Origin: Nitrospirota bacterium
GTDB lineage: Bacteria; Nitrospirota; Nitrospiria; Nitrospirales; Nitrospiraceae
Direction of reading: 5' to 3'
NCBI GenBank assembly: GCA_020027965.1
Contig: JAHRHE010000006.1
Location: 1-55,414 of the forward strand
DNA: 55,414 bases
The notes below the pieces were generated by a model, which saw only the letters and a program-made list of their open reading frames with translations, ran no database searches and was not told the origin of the DNA. This document shows, piece after piece, positions 8,689 through 17,368 of the stretch (position 1 is its first letter; every line of letters begins with the position of its first letter). The position numbers and the translations under genes are program-made.

Positions 8689-8891
8689 GGATTTCCGTCG
8701 TCCTTTCATGGAGTCTCGTCCCACGTCTTGATTGGGTAGTCTTGAAGCCTCCGGGCCGGGCAGCGAGCCGCGTTATCAGGCTATGACCACCGTTTCAGGC
8801 GTCTCCCTCGCTGAAGCCTGATGCGCGTTGCCGCCTTGTGCTGGTATCAGTGACTCGATCATGATGCTGGCCTCTGGGGAATAACGACACG

Positions 8892-9734
8892 ATGTCCGAC
8901 ACGACTCTCCTGGCAGAACCGATGACAGCAGAGACCCCTCGGGAGCCAGTCTCCCGCGATCAGGCCACCCGATCACAGTTCCTCATCCTTCAAAGTGTCT
9001 TCGCCATCGTCCTGTGCTATCAGTTCCTGTTCAGTCTGAACGAGCTGGAGGCTCCAGCCCAGGCAGCCCTGGTCCTGGGCATGCTCCTCACCATCCCGGC
9101 CTTGATGGCGGCGCCGGTCCGCCTGTGGAATGCCGAATGGTTCACGGCATCCCTCGTGCTGACTGACACGGTGATCACGACTGTCGTCATCTACCTCTCG
9201 GGCGGCGCAGGGTCGGAGATGTACCTCACCTATTTTCTCATTATTCTCCTCGCAGCCTTCACACAGAACCTGCAGCAGCATCTTGTGCTCTCAGTTACCT
9301 TGTGTGCCGGGTACTGGCTGACGCTCTACCTCGGAGCCGACGGTTCAGATCCCGACATACAGGGGAAGCTGCTTCGCATTCCTGTGCTGCTGATTATGGC
9401 CACCTTCTACGGTGCGGCCGCAGAAATGGTGCGGAAAGAACGAAAGCAGAAGGCCGGCCTGCTCGACAGCCTTACGGCGTCACAGCAGGCGAATGAGGAG
9501 CGAAGCAGGCTGATTCGTGAACTTCAGGATGCGCTGGCCAACGTCAAGACGTTGCAAGGCTTGCTCCCCATTTGCTCCTTGTGCAAGAAAGTGCGTGATG
9601 ACCGGGGCTATTGGAGTCAGATCGAGACCTATCTTCGCAAATACTCCAAAGCCGACTTTAGTCATGGGATCTGCCCGGAATGCGTCGGAAAACTCTACCC
9701 GGACACGAATCAGGTTGGCCACCGCAAGGGCTGA
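8892..9734 (+). CDS. Membrane protein with coiled coil and C-terminal double-CxxC sensor-like module
   Basis: A 280-residue protein with an N-terminal membrane domain of about six hydrophobic segments (residues 30-175), then a coiled coil (about 178-215, MVRKERKQKAG...). The C-terminal module has LLPICSLCKKVRDD, WSQIETYL and ADFSHGICPEC. This module, with two CxxC pairs, is commonly found at the end of bacterial signalling proteins (PAS, REC or MASE-linked proteins) and could bind a metal. No kinase, cyclase or DNA-binding domain follows. That makes it a sensor-like protein without a known output; it may act through a partner. The start at 8892 is an ATG with GGGGAATAACGAC before it, a weak site. 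Confidence 0.7.
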   Translation: MSDTTLLAEPMTAETPREPVSRDQATRSQFLILQSVFAIVLCYQFLFSLNELEAPAQAALVLGMLLTIPALMAAPVRLWNAEWFTASLVLTDTVITTVVIYLSGGAGSEMYLTYFLIILLAAFTQNLQQHLVLSVTLCAGYWLTLYLGADGSDPDIQGKLLRIPVLLIMATFYGAAAEMVRKERKQKAGLLDSLTASQQANEERSRLIRELQDALANVKTLQGLLPICSLCKKVRDDRGYWSQIETYLRKYSKADFSHGICPECVGKLYPDTNQVGHRKG

Positions 9735-10005
9735 GGCTGGTAGCCCGAGGTCACAGGAAGGGAGTCAGGTCAAGGCACGTCATTTCACGGTTAGCGACTT
9801 CGCCCGCAGCCACATACGCCCGGCCTCGCTCTCTCCCCCTCGCCTCTGAGTCGGAATGAGCGAGCAAGAGTGCTCAATTCGTTCAAAGCGGTGATGCCCC
9901 TTCTCTGACCGAAAACGAATCGGCAACAGAAACTGCTATGCCCTGTGGGGCCTCGGTGAGCCTGCCGGGTTGTCACGGGCCGTTTGCAAGGAGAGGAGCC
10001 AGTTG

Positions 10006-11490
10006 ATGCCGGGGAGGGTTCCGCGCTCGCTAAAAGATCTTACTCAGACAGGACCTGCCAGGCTGGTGCTTCGCTCGGCATTGATCGGCGCGATCCTGGG
10101 CTGTGCGGTGGCAGTGTGGGTGGCGGTCGGACTCGTGCCGGCGCCTGACCTCGGGCTGTGGGTCAAGTACCAGGTAGCCCGCCTGTTTGCGACTATCCCT
10201 GGGCTCGAACAATCCCAGTTTACCTGGGCAGCGAAGGATGGCCATGGCGAGACCTTTACCACGGCTCAGCAGCTCGCCGAGTCGCCGACCCTGCGACTCT
10301 GGGCAGCCGCGGTGTCTGAATCGGTGACGATGGCGTCGTGGTTCGCCGTCGCGACAGGCTTCTGGACGGCCATCTCTGTCCTGCTGGTGGGGCTCGTCCG
10401 TCCTGTGCCGAAGCGGCCACCTGGGAAGGCCTCGATCGCCAAGCCCGACAAACAGCCGTCTCCCAGGAACATCGTGCTGGACCGGGAGCCGGCAGTTGGC
10501 CGAAGCGACACCGCGGAGGCTGCCGAGGTCGTCACTCAACCGATCATGCCATTCCCCTCATCTCCGTCGTCCCCGTCTTCCCCCTCCCTGGCGACCGAGA
10601 CTCCGGCTCAGGCGGCGTCCGAGCACCAGGAGCCACCCTCGGGGACCCCATTGGAACACCTCACTCAGCTGACTCCGGCCAGGCTTCAGGCGCACTACGC
10701 TGGCTATTGGGGACTGCAGGAACTGCCGTTCGAGAATACTCCAGATCCAAAGTTCTATTTCCCGTCCGCCAAACATGAAGAGGCGCTGCATCGCCTTCTC
10801 TACGGAGTGACAACAAGAAAAGGGGCCATCATGCTCACCGGAGAGATAGGCTGCGGAAAATCCCTTCTGAGCCGCACGCTGATCCAGCACCTCTCGAGCC
10901 AACAGTACGACACGGCGCTGATTGCCAACCCAGCATTTGCGAAAGTCGAGGAGTTATTCCGAGAGGTCGCGTATCAGTTGGGCATCGAGGCAAGTGGAAC
11001 AAAGGCGGACATGCTCCACTGTCTCAACGACCGGCTGCTTGCGAATAACCAGCGAGGATTGGACACGGTCCTCATCATTGACGAAGCGCAGACTATCCGA
11101 GACGACATGATTTTCGAAGAGATCCGGCTGCTGCTCAATTTTCAGCTCAATGAGCGCTTTCTTCTGACGCTGGTCCTGATCGGACAGCCCGACCTCAAAG
11201 ATAGAGTCACTAGAATTTCGCAGCTTGCGCAGCGGATCCCCATTCGTTATCACCTCGCCCCCTTTACGGAGGACGAGATGGAACAGTATATTCTCTTCCG
11301 TCTCAAGACGGCCGGCTGCGATCATGAACTGTTCACCAAGGACGCGCTCCAACTCGCGTTCGACCACACCAGAGGGGTCCCCCGAAGAATCAATTCTCTG
11401 TGCGATCTGTGTCTTCTCATCGGCCGCATGGAGAATTCCAAGGCGATCGACGCATCCACCGTTAAACGAGCCAGCGATGAACTGACGTAA
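10006..11490 (+). CDS. ExeA/GspA-like AAA ATPase with N-terminal membrane domain
   Basis: From ATG 10006 (GGAGAGGAG upstream) the protein has 494 residues. Residues 1-140 hold two membrane segments with a periplasmic-sized loop between. Residues 140-225 are a Pro/Ser-rich linker (PSSPSSPSSPS). The rest is an AAA ATPase like ExeA: GYWGLQELPFENTPDPKFYF, the P-loop LTGEIGCGKS, Walker B TVLIIDEAQ, and a C-terminal sensor-2 region PRRINSLCDLCLL. In type II secretion GspA works with GspB to place the secretin, and ExeA-like ATPases also occur with cell-surface polysaccharide systems. No secretion gene is nearby, so the client is unknown. The N-terminal extension and linker are unusual for the family. 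Confidence 0.8.
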   Translation: MPGRVPRSLKDLTQTGPARLVLRSALIGAILGCAVAVWVAVGLVPAPDLGLWVKYQVARLFATIPGLEQSQFTWAAKDGHGETFTTAQQLAESPTLRLWAAAVSESVTMASWFAVATGFWTAISVLLVGLVRPVPKRPPGKASIAKPDKQPSPRNIVLDREPAVGRSDTAEAAEVVTQPIMPFPSSPSSPSSPSLATETPAQAASEHQEPPSGTPLEHLTQLTPARLQAHYAGYWGLQELPFENTPDPKFYFPSAKHEEALHRLLYGVTTRKGAIMLTGEIGCGKSLLSRTLIQHLSSQQYDTALIANPAFAKVEELFREVAYQLGIEASGTKADMLHCLNDRLLANNQRGLDTVLIIDEAQTIRDDMIFEEIRLLLNFQLNERFLLTLVLIGQPDLKDRVTRISQLAQRIPIRYHLAPFTEDEMEQYILFRLKTAGCDHELFTKDALQLAFDHTRGVPRRINSLCDLCLLIGRMENSKAIDASTVKRASDELT

Positions 11491-11625
11491 CGGTGCGCAC
11501 GTCGCACGTCCTCAGGCCGGATCTCCGGCTGGACCGTCGACCAACCCTTGAGAGAGCGCCGCACCATCACGCCCTATTCCCTCGCGGTCTCACCATGCCG
11601 TGGAACTGCCGCACTCGAATCGGCC

Positions 11626-12450
11626 TCAGGCATCCTCGCCGAAGCGGCCTTGAAACTGCCGCAGGCGTCTAGAGGTCCCGTGCAGTGCCGCGAATAAATG
11701 ACCACGGAAGATCAGCATGGCCACGGCGATCGGCGGGGTCAGGAGGGCCACCAGCCACGAGCCGGCTTCTTGAGACAGTCCGAGAATGTGCAGCCAGGCG
11801 ACGAGCAGCGTGAACGGGAGGGCCAGGATCTGAAAGAAGTTCAGCCCCGCCCCTGGACCGAGTCGACTGGACACCCAAAAGAAAAACGACAGCCCCAGCG
11901 GTGCGACCACGATCGCCAGTGGCAGAAACCATTCGATCCAGTTGTCGATCACGAACTCGTAACTCTGCCGGATTACATCCAGCGGCGACCCATGTCGCAC
12001 TTGGTAGATGACTTCTGGCGCAGGGTTCAGCAGGATGAAGAGCAGCAGAAACACCGCAGCGACCAGGAAGGGGCCATGAGGATTGCCCGCCAGGCCCTTC
12101 TCTAACAGCATGCTCGGTACCCAGAGCACGAAGCCCACTCCGATCACGTCCCAGAAGTAGTGCCCGACGCTGCTCCAGACGTCGCCGAAAACGACCCGCC
12201 GTGACTCCATCACCGCCTGCTCGATCAGGCTCAAGAGGGCACCGATCACAAGCGCATTGACCGCGCCAACGATGAATCCCCCCACCATGCCTAGCTGCGC
12301 GGCGACGGCAGTCGCGGCCACCAGCAGGCCACCAAACCCTACCAACGCGACGGCGATCATCCAACTCCGGGCCAGTGACCGCATCGTGGCGCGAAACGCG
12401 CCATGATACAGGGTTAGAGTGGCTCGCAGTACCTCGGTCATTGTCATCAA
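11626..12450 (-). CDS. Polytopic membrane protein of unknown family
   Basis: This 274-residue protein has about six strongly hydrophobic segments spread along its length (roughly residues 30-55, 60-85, 105-120, 128-145, 175-195, 215-240), and both termini look cytoplasmic and basic. I do not recognise the family; the layout resembles predicted inner-membrane DUF proteins. It follows the short-chain dehydrogenase on the same strand after only 15 bases, so the two are probably one transcript. Start could be any of three close ATG codons at 12450, 12447 and 12441. Confidence 0.65.
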   Translation of the reverse strand: MMTMTEVLRATLTLYHGAFRATMRSLARSWMIAVALVGFGGLLVAATAVAAQLGMVGGFIVGAVNALVIGALLSLIEQAVMESRRVVFGDVWSSVGHYFWDVIGVGFVLWVPSMLLEKGLAGNPHGPFLVAAVFLLLFILLNPAPEVIYQVRHGSPLDVIRQSYEFVIDNWIEWFLPLAIVVAPLGLSFFFWVSSRLGPGAGLNFFQILALPFTLLVAWLHILGLSQEAGSWLVALLTPPIAVAMLIFRGHLFAALHGTSRRLRQFQGRFGEDA

Positions 12451-12465
12451 CCCAGAGCCATTACA

Positions 12466-13263
12466 TCAGGGGTGCGGCCTCGTCCATCGCGCAGCCGCTT
12501 TCGCAAGCAGGGTTCTCGGCAAGCACCGGGCCAGCCATTCCATCAGGGGTCCCTGCCACCCGATCGTGACCAGGAGTGGGCCACTCTCCAGCGCGGCCAA
12601 TGAGGCCCTCACCACCTGGGCCGGTTGGTGAGCCGTGAGAGGGCTCTTGGGACGGAATGCGGCCGTGGCATGGAAATCAGTCGCGGTCGAGCCGGGACAA
12701 CAGACCTGCACCCGCACCCCGAACGCCCGGACTTCCTCGGCTAACGACTCCGAGAATGAGATCAGAAACGCTTTCGTGGCGGCATATTCAGCCAGATAGG
12801 GTACAGGAAAGAGTCCCGCAAGCGAGGCCACGGTAATGATGCCGCCCGAGAGCCGTTCGATCATGCCTGGCAAGAATAACCGGATGCTCTCCACATTCAT
12901 CTGGATGTGGAGATGGAGCATCTCTTGTATGCGCGGGAGCGGCATGGCTGTAAAATCGCCGAACAGTCCGAACCCGGCATTCAAGACGAGCAGATCCAGA
13001 TGCTGGCGCCGTTGACGCGCCGCGACGTACAAACGATGCGCGGCCCCCGGTTCAGCAAGGTTCATCACTTCAAGGTACACCGCGGCATCATGCCGGCTGA
13101 TGAGGTCGGACGCGAGCTGATCCAGCCGGGCCTTGTCCCGGGACACCAGTAGAAGATCGTACCCTCTCGCGGCGAGGGCGCGTGCATAGGCGGCACCGAT
13201 GCCGCGGGATGCGCCTGTCACAATCGCAAAGGGGCGTTCCCCGTGCTGACCCTGCGTTCCCAT
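12466..13263 (-). CDS. Short-chain dehydrogenase/reductase (SDR)
   Basis: A 265-residue classical SDR. The NAD(P)-binding TGASRGIG motif is at residues 16-23, the structural NAG motif at 95-97, and catalytic Ser147, Tyr160 and Lys164 are in SLAG...YAATK. SRDKARL after the second strand (Ser-Arg) favours NADP over NAD. Substrate unknown; the family covers ketoreductases and acyl-chain reductases. It precedes the membrane protein gene with 15 bases between, suggesting a two-gene operon. The start is ATG 13263. Confidence 0.9.
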   Translation of the reverse strand: MGTQGQHGERPFAIVTGASRGIGAAYARALAARGYDLLLVSRDKARLDQLASDLISRHDAAVYLEVMNLAEPGAAHRLYVAARQRRQHLDLLVLNAGFGLFGDFTAMPLPRIQEMLHLHIQMNVESIRLFLPGMIERLSGGIITVASLAGLFPVPYLAEYAATKAFLISFSESLAEEVRAFGVRVQVCCPGSTATDFHATAAFRPKSPLTAHQPAQVVRASLAALESGPLLVTIGWQGPLMEWLARCLPRTLLAKAAARWTRPHP

Positions 13264-13435
13264 TCAACGCTCCAGTCGTGAGACAATAGTCCGGACTATC
13301 CCGCGTGGTCAAGATGGGACTCGGACACGCCTATGGGACTCCGCTCGGTTCGTCCGCTTGACTGGCTTCCATTCCTCCTCTATAACCACCAGAAGCAGTC
13401 CGTGGGAGCATGCAGGAGCCGTCCATAGGGTTCTC

Positions 13436-13669
13436 ATGGGACCGACGCCAGTCTACGCAGGTCACGCGGGGGAATCAGGAATCCCCTTCATGATGCCCCA
13501 CCAGCTGATGGCCGCGATGATCATCCTGGCCTTCGCCCTCATCGTGCTCGTGGTCTTCTCCGCCCTGGCGATCCGGTTCCTCATGAAAATCCACCAGCGT
13601 GTGCGCAGGCTGGAGCAGGAACTCGGCCTCGCGGGGGATCCGCCGGGCAAGTCCCCTACTACACACTGA
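13436..13669 (+). CDS. Small membrane protein with coiled-coil tail
   Basis: From ATG 13436 it is 77 residues; a start at the double ATG at 13490 would give 59. One long hydrophobic helix (MAAMIILAFALIVLVVFSAL) is followed by a basic-amphipathic coiled coil (IHQRVRRLEQELGL) and a Gly/Pro tail. This is the layout of small inner-membrane regulators or assembly proteins. It lies upstream of clpB on the same strand with 157 bases between, so it could be separately transcribed. Function is unknown and the start is uncertain. Confidence 0.5.
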   Translation: MGPTPVYAGHAGESGIPFMMPHQLMAAMIILAFALIVLVVFSALAIRFLMKIHQRVRRLEQELGLAGDPPGKSPTTH

Positions 13670-13826
13670 TCTGGCGGTGCCTACCTTTCCCTCGGTCTCG
13701 AGCTAGGCGCAAAGCGGAGGTCGCGAGAGGCTTTTTCCTCAAGCCCATCTCTTGACTCGAATGACGACATGATTATTCAAAAGTCATAACGCCGGGATTA
13801 TCTCGCCGAGGTAGGAGCGATCCACT

Positions 13827-16433
13827 ATGGATATGAACCGGATGACGATCAAGCTTCAGGAGGCGCTACAAGCGGCCTCCGCGCACGCGATGCGGCGAAG
13901 CCACCAGGGCATCGACGTTGAGCATGCGCTGCTGGCGCTCCTCGAACAAGGCGAGGGCGGCATGGCCGCGCCTCTCTTCGAACAAGCCGGTGTCTCGGCG
14001 GCCGCCGTTCGCAACGCCGCCGAACAGGCGCTTTCCAAGCTGCCCCAGGTGCAGGGCCCTGGGGCCGGCCCAGGCCAGATCCACGTCACCGCCCGCCTCT
14101 CGCAGGTCCTCACCCGCGCCGAACAGGAGATGCAGGCCCTTCGGGACGACTACCTGAGCGTCGAACATATCCTGTTGGCCATGGTGGACGAGGGCGGAAT
14201 CTTCCGTCGACTCGGGCTGACGCGCGACCGGTTGCTGGCGGCTCTGCAGAAAGTCCGCGGCACCCAGCGCGTCACCAGCCAGGATCCGGAGGGGACCTAC
14301 CAGGCGCTCGAAAAATACGGCCGAGACCTCACCAGGCTGGCCGGCCAGGGCAAGCTGGACCCGGTGATCGGGCGGGACGATGAGATTCGACGCGTCATTC
14401 AGATCCTGTCCCGGCGCACCAAGAACAATCCGGTGCTGATCGGCGAGCCCGGTGTGGGAAAGACGGCGATCGTGGAGGGCCTCGCCCAACGGATCGTCAA
14501 AGGCGACGTGCCCGAGGGGCTCAAGCAAAAACGGCTGATCGTGCTGGATATGGGCGCGCTCATCGCGGGAGCCAAGTATCGCGGCGAGTTCGAAGAGCGG
14601 CTGAAGGCAGTGCTCAAAGAAGTCCAGGCAGCCCAAGGCCAGGTCCTGATGTTCATCGACGAACTCCACACTGTGGTGGGGGCCGGGGCCGCAGAGGGTG
14701 CCATGGATGCCGCCAACCTGCTCAAACCGATGCTGGCCCGGGGCGAACTACACATGATCGGCGCCACCACGCTGGACGAATACCGCAAGCACATCGAGAA
14801 GGATGCCGCGCTCGAGCGGAGATTCCAGCCCGTCCTGGTGGATCAGCCCTCCGTGGAAGATACCATTTCGATCCTTCGCGGCCTCAAAGAGCGGTACGAA
14901 GTCCACCACGGAGTCCGGATCAAGGACGCCGCGCTCGTCGCTGCCGCCCGGCTTTCGCACCGGTACATCGGCGACCGATTCCTGCCGGACAAAGCCATTG
15001 ACCTCGTCGACGAAGCGGCGGCCCGTCTGCGCACCGAGATCGACAGCCTCCCGGCTGAGCTCGACGAGGTTTCCCGCAAGGTGCTGCAGCTCGAGATCGA
15101 ACGCGAAGCGCTCCGCAAGGAGACCGATCCCGGCAGCCGCGCAAGACTCGCGACTCTGGAAGAGGAGCTCGCCGAGAAGCAAAGGGAACTCAATGCCCTG
15201 AAGGCTCGCTGGGAAGCAGAGAAGGCGTCCGTGGGTCGCTTACGTGCACTCCGACAGAAGATCGAGGGAGTAAAGCAGGAGATGGAGCGGGCGGAGCGCG
15301 CCTATGATCTCAATCGAGTCGCCGAGCTCCGGTATGGTGAATTACCCCGCCTGGAGCGTGAACTGGCCGCCGAGGAGCAGCATCTGGGCCAAGAGCAAGG
15401 TGAGAGCCGGTTGTTGAAGGAAGAGGTTGACGAGGAGGACATCGCGCTAGTCGTCAGCCGGTGGACGGGTATCCCCGTGAGCCGCCTGATGGAAGGCGAA
15501 ATGGACAAGCTCCTGCGGCTTCCCGATCTCCTGCACAAGCGCGTCGTGGGACAAGACGAGGCCGTTCGGGCAGTGGCGGACGCCGTGTTGCGGGCTCGCT
15601 CGGGCATCAAGGATCCGAACCGCCCGATCGGGTCATTTCTCTTCCTCGGTCCCACCGGCGTCGGCAAGACCGAGCTGGCGCGCGCGCTGGCCGCCACGCT
15701 GTTCGACGACGAAGGCAGCATGGTCAGGATCGACATGTCGGAATACATGGAAAAGCACACCGTTGCCAGGCTGATCGGGGCGCCCCCCGGCTACGTGGGC
15801 TACGAGGAAGGCGGACAACTCACAGAGGCGGTCCGCCGCAAACCCTTCTCAGTCATCCTGTTCGACGAGATCGAGAAGGCACACCACGATGTGTTCAACG
15901 TCCTGCTCCAGGTCCTCGATGACGGGCGCCTGACGGACTCACAAGGGCGTACGGTGGACTTCAAAAATACGGTGCTGATCATGACCTCGAACCTCGGCAG
16001 CCAGGACATCCTGGAAGCGCAGCAGCGGGGCGCATCTTACGAGGAAATGCGGGCTCTCGTGATGGCCGAGCTGAGCCACCACTTCCGCCCCGAATTCCTC
16101 AACCGAGTGGACGAGACCGTGGTCTTCCATCCGCTCACCGAGGTACACCTGGCGAAGATCGTGGACATTCAACTAGCCAAGTTGCGAGAACGGCTCGCTG
16201 AACGACGGATTCCCTTGGTCCTTACCCCGGCGGCCACGGCTGACCTTGCAAAGCGGGGATATGACCCAGTCTATGGCGCGCGGCCGCTCAAACGCTTGAT
16301 CCAACAGGACATCGAAACGCCGATCGCACACCTCCTGGTCAAAGGAGAGCTGCGCGACGGCGACACAGCGACGGTGGACGTCAAGAACGGCCAGATCTCA
16401 GTAATACCTACGGTTCAGGCACAGACCCACTAA
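13827..16433 (+). CDS. clpB: ClpB protein disaggregase
   Basis: An 868-residue hexameric AAA+ chaperone of normal length. The Clp N domain (residues 4-145) has two repeats of the [13 protein letters not shown] type. NBD1 has Walker A GEPGVGKT near residue 205, the coiled-coil middle domain spans about 400-530 ([12 protein letters not shown]...), and NBD2 has Walker A GPTGVGKT near 607 and the Walker B site ILFDEIEK. The tail ([29 protein letters not shown]) is the D2 small domain. It lacks the IGF/L loop of ClpA and ClpX, so it does not dock with ClpP, and with DnaK it refolds aggregates. GAGGTAGGAG lies upstream of the ATG. I see no clear heat-shock promoter or CIRCE element. Confidence 0.97.
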   Translation: MDMNRMTIKLQEALQAASAHAMRRSHQGIDVEHALLALLEQGEGGMAAPLFEQAGVSAAAVRNAAEQALSKLPQVQGPGAGPGQIHVTARLSQVLTRAEQEMQALRDDYLSVEHILLAMVDEGGIFRRLGLTRDRLLAALQKVRGTQRVTSQDPEGTYQALEKYGRDLTRLAGQGKLDPVIGRDDEIRRVIQILSRRTKNNPVLIGEPGVGKTAIVEGLAQRIVKGDVPEGLKQKRLIVLDMGALIAGAKYRGEFEERLKAVLKEVQAAQGQVLMFIDELHTVVGAGAAEGAMDAANLLKPMLARGELHMIGATTLDEYRKHIEKDAALERRFQPVLVDQPSVEDTISILRGLKERYEVHHGVRIKDAALVAAARLSHRYIGDRFLPDKAIDLVDEAAARLRTEIDSLPAELDEVSRKVLQLEIEREALRKETDPGSRARLATLEEELAEKQRELNALKARWEAEKASVGRLRALRQKIEGVKQEMERAERAYDLNRVAELRYGELPRLERELAAEEQHLGQEQGESRLLKEEVDEEDIALVVSRWTGIPVSRLMEGEMDKLLRLPDLLHKRVVGQDEAVRAVADAVLRARSGIKDPNRPIGSFLFLGPTGVGKTELARALAATLFDDEGSMVRIDMSEYMEKHTVARLIGAPPGYVGYEEGGQLTEAVRRKPFSVILFDEIEKAHHDVFNVLLQVLDDGRLTDSQGRTVDFKNTVLIMTSNLGSQDILEAQQRGASYEEMRALVMAELSHHFRPEFLNRVDETVVFHPLTEVHLAKIVDIQLAKLRERLAERRIPLVLTPAATADLAKRGYDPVYGARPLKRLIQQDIETPIAHLLVKGELRDGDTATVDVKNGQISVIPTVQAQTH

Positions 16434-16468
16434 GCGTCCAGGCCGACAGCAGATCCCCTTGTCACCGA

Positions 16469-16576
16469 CTAGTGCCGTTCCAACTTATTGGCCTACCATC
16501 GGGCCAAAGATATGGTTAGCCGGTGCTTCAGGTACTACGGTGCCTACTATGGCTAAAACAGTTGGAACGGCACTAG
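16469..16576. mobile_element. 108-base MITE-like element with perfect inverted ends
   Basis: Sixteen-base perfect terminal inverted repeats, CTAGTGCCGTTCCAAC at 16469-16484 and its complement at 16561-16576, enclose 76 bases whose inner edges also pair imperfectly. The tetranucleotide CCGA stands immediately outside both ends (16465-16468 and 16577-16580), as expected for a target-site duplication. It encodes no protein, so it would be a non-autonomous element moved by a transposase elsewhere. It lies between clpB and the end of the next gene, and could also act as a hairpin terminator for both converging genes. Confidence 0.65.
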
Positions 16577-16998
16577 CCGATCACCACGGGTTTTCCTTGG
16601 AGATCGGTTTCCCCCTCAGTCATCCGAGTTCGTTCGAGACGCCACTCGGTCGGCAACACTTCCAAGCGATGCCCCTTTAACGTGAGGAAATCCCCCTTCC
16701 GCACCGCCACGCGTCCGTTGTCCATGAGCTCCACGTGGAGGACCACCTGTCTGGATTCGGGGTGCGTGATCGTGACGCTGGTCGGCGTTTTGGCCAGCTC
16801 ATACGCCCGACGCTCATTGAAGGCGAATGTACTGTCCACGACCTTGAGGATGATTTTGCCGGCCTCATCGAACAACACGAAGTTGAGCAGGACCGGTCCC
16901 CCCGGCCTCGGAAGTGAGAAGGTGATTTGAGGGACACCCTCGATTTCCACGGTTCCGTCCGTGTTGCGGTACAGATGCGAACCGATCTCAACGTCCAT
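16573..16998 (-). CDS. Hypothetical soluble protein, C-terminus ended by a MITE
   Basis: This 141-residue protein lacks signal and membrane segments. It looks mostly beta-stranded, with regularly spaced hydrophobic pairs (VEIEGVPQITFSL, VLLNFVLFD, VVLHVELMD) and an acidic character, and I do not recognise it. Its TAG stop is inside the right inverted repeat of the element at 16469-16576, so the insertion probably replaced the original C-terminus. Without the element and one CCGA copy, the frame would run on into the 3' end of clpB with no stop for about 19 codons, so the native end cannot be rebuilt with confidence. Confidence 0.6.
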   Translation of the reverse strand: MDVEIGSHLYRNTDGTVEIEGVPQITFSLPRPGGPVLLNFVLFDEAGKIILKVVDSTFAFNERRAYELAKTPTSVTITHPESRQVVLHVELMDNGRVAVRKGDFLTLKGHRLEVLPTEWRLERTRMTEGETDLQGKPVVIG

Positions 16999-17044
16999 GG
17001 CGACCTCTTAGCGTCTCCCCGAGCCTCGCGCCCCGTGCCTTCCT

Positions 17045-17257
17045 CTACGGTTTCTTAATCCGATCCAAGATCAGCGCGACGCATCCACCTAGGAGCCCTC
17101 CGCCCACAATGGCAGTGAGGAGCTCCACCAGCTTCACTTCCCAAAGTGAACCCTGGGCTTGCATCACCTCCCGGATCCCTCCCTGGAGCATGATGACCGA
17201 GATGGCCATCGTGGCACCGATTACGAACCACCATAGGAATATTTTGAGTGAAGGCAT
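17045..17257 (-). CDS. Small two-helix membrane protein
   Basis: A 70-residue protein with two hydrophobic helices (residues 5-26 and 42-63), a short loop carrying QAQGSLWEVK, and a basic tail DRIKKP. The size and layout match the many small hydrophobic inner-membrane proteins with regulatory or assembly roles. It follows the hypothetical gene above by about 46 bases on the same strand, so the two may be co-transcribed. Function unknown. Confidence 0.55.
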   Translation of the reverse strand: MPSLKIFLWWFVIGATMAISVIMLQGGIREVMQAQGSLWEVKLVELLTAIVGGGLLGGCVALILDRIKKP

Positions 17258-17283
17258 CGATCACCGACCACAAGCTGCAGGCC

Positions 17284-17361
17284 AAGGTTAAGGCTGAGGT
17301 TAAGGGAATTTCTGGTCTTGAGCCTGAGTTCCTCCTCAGCCTAAACCTCAACCTGAACCTT
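17284..17361. repeat. Intergenic inverted repeat, AAGGTTNAGG family (copy 1)
   Basis: AAGGTTAAGGCTGAGGTTAAG (17284-17304, 21 bases given as two overlapping halves AAGGTTAAGG and GCTGAGGTTAAG) faces a degenerate complement rich in CCTCAACCTGAACCTT at 17334-17361. The spacer is about 30 bases. It lies in the gap between the small membrane protein gene and comM. The same motif occurs at the other end of comM (18919-18998) and beside tRNA-Leu (43130-43280). Confidence 0.6.
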
Positions 17362-17368
17362 CGGTTTG

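Noticed and set aside
8395-8724. Minus-strand frame of 109 residues containing ESNLQPAVYKTAALP
   Set aside because: It is the antisense translation of tRNA-Thr; this peptide is a well-known artefact of that gene.
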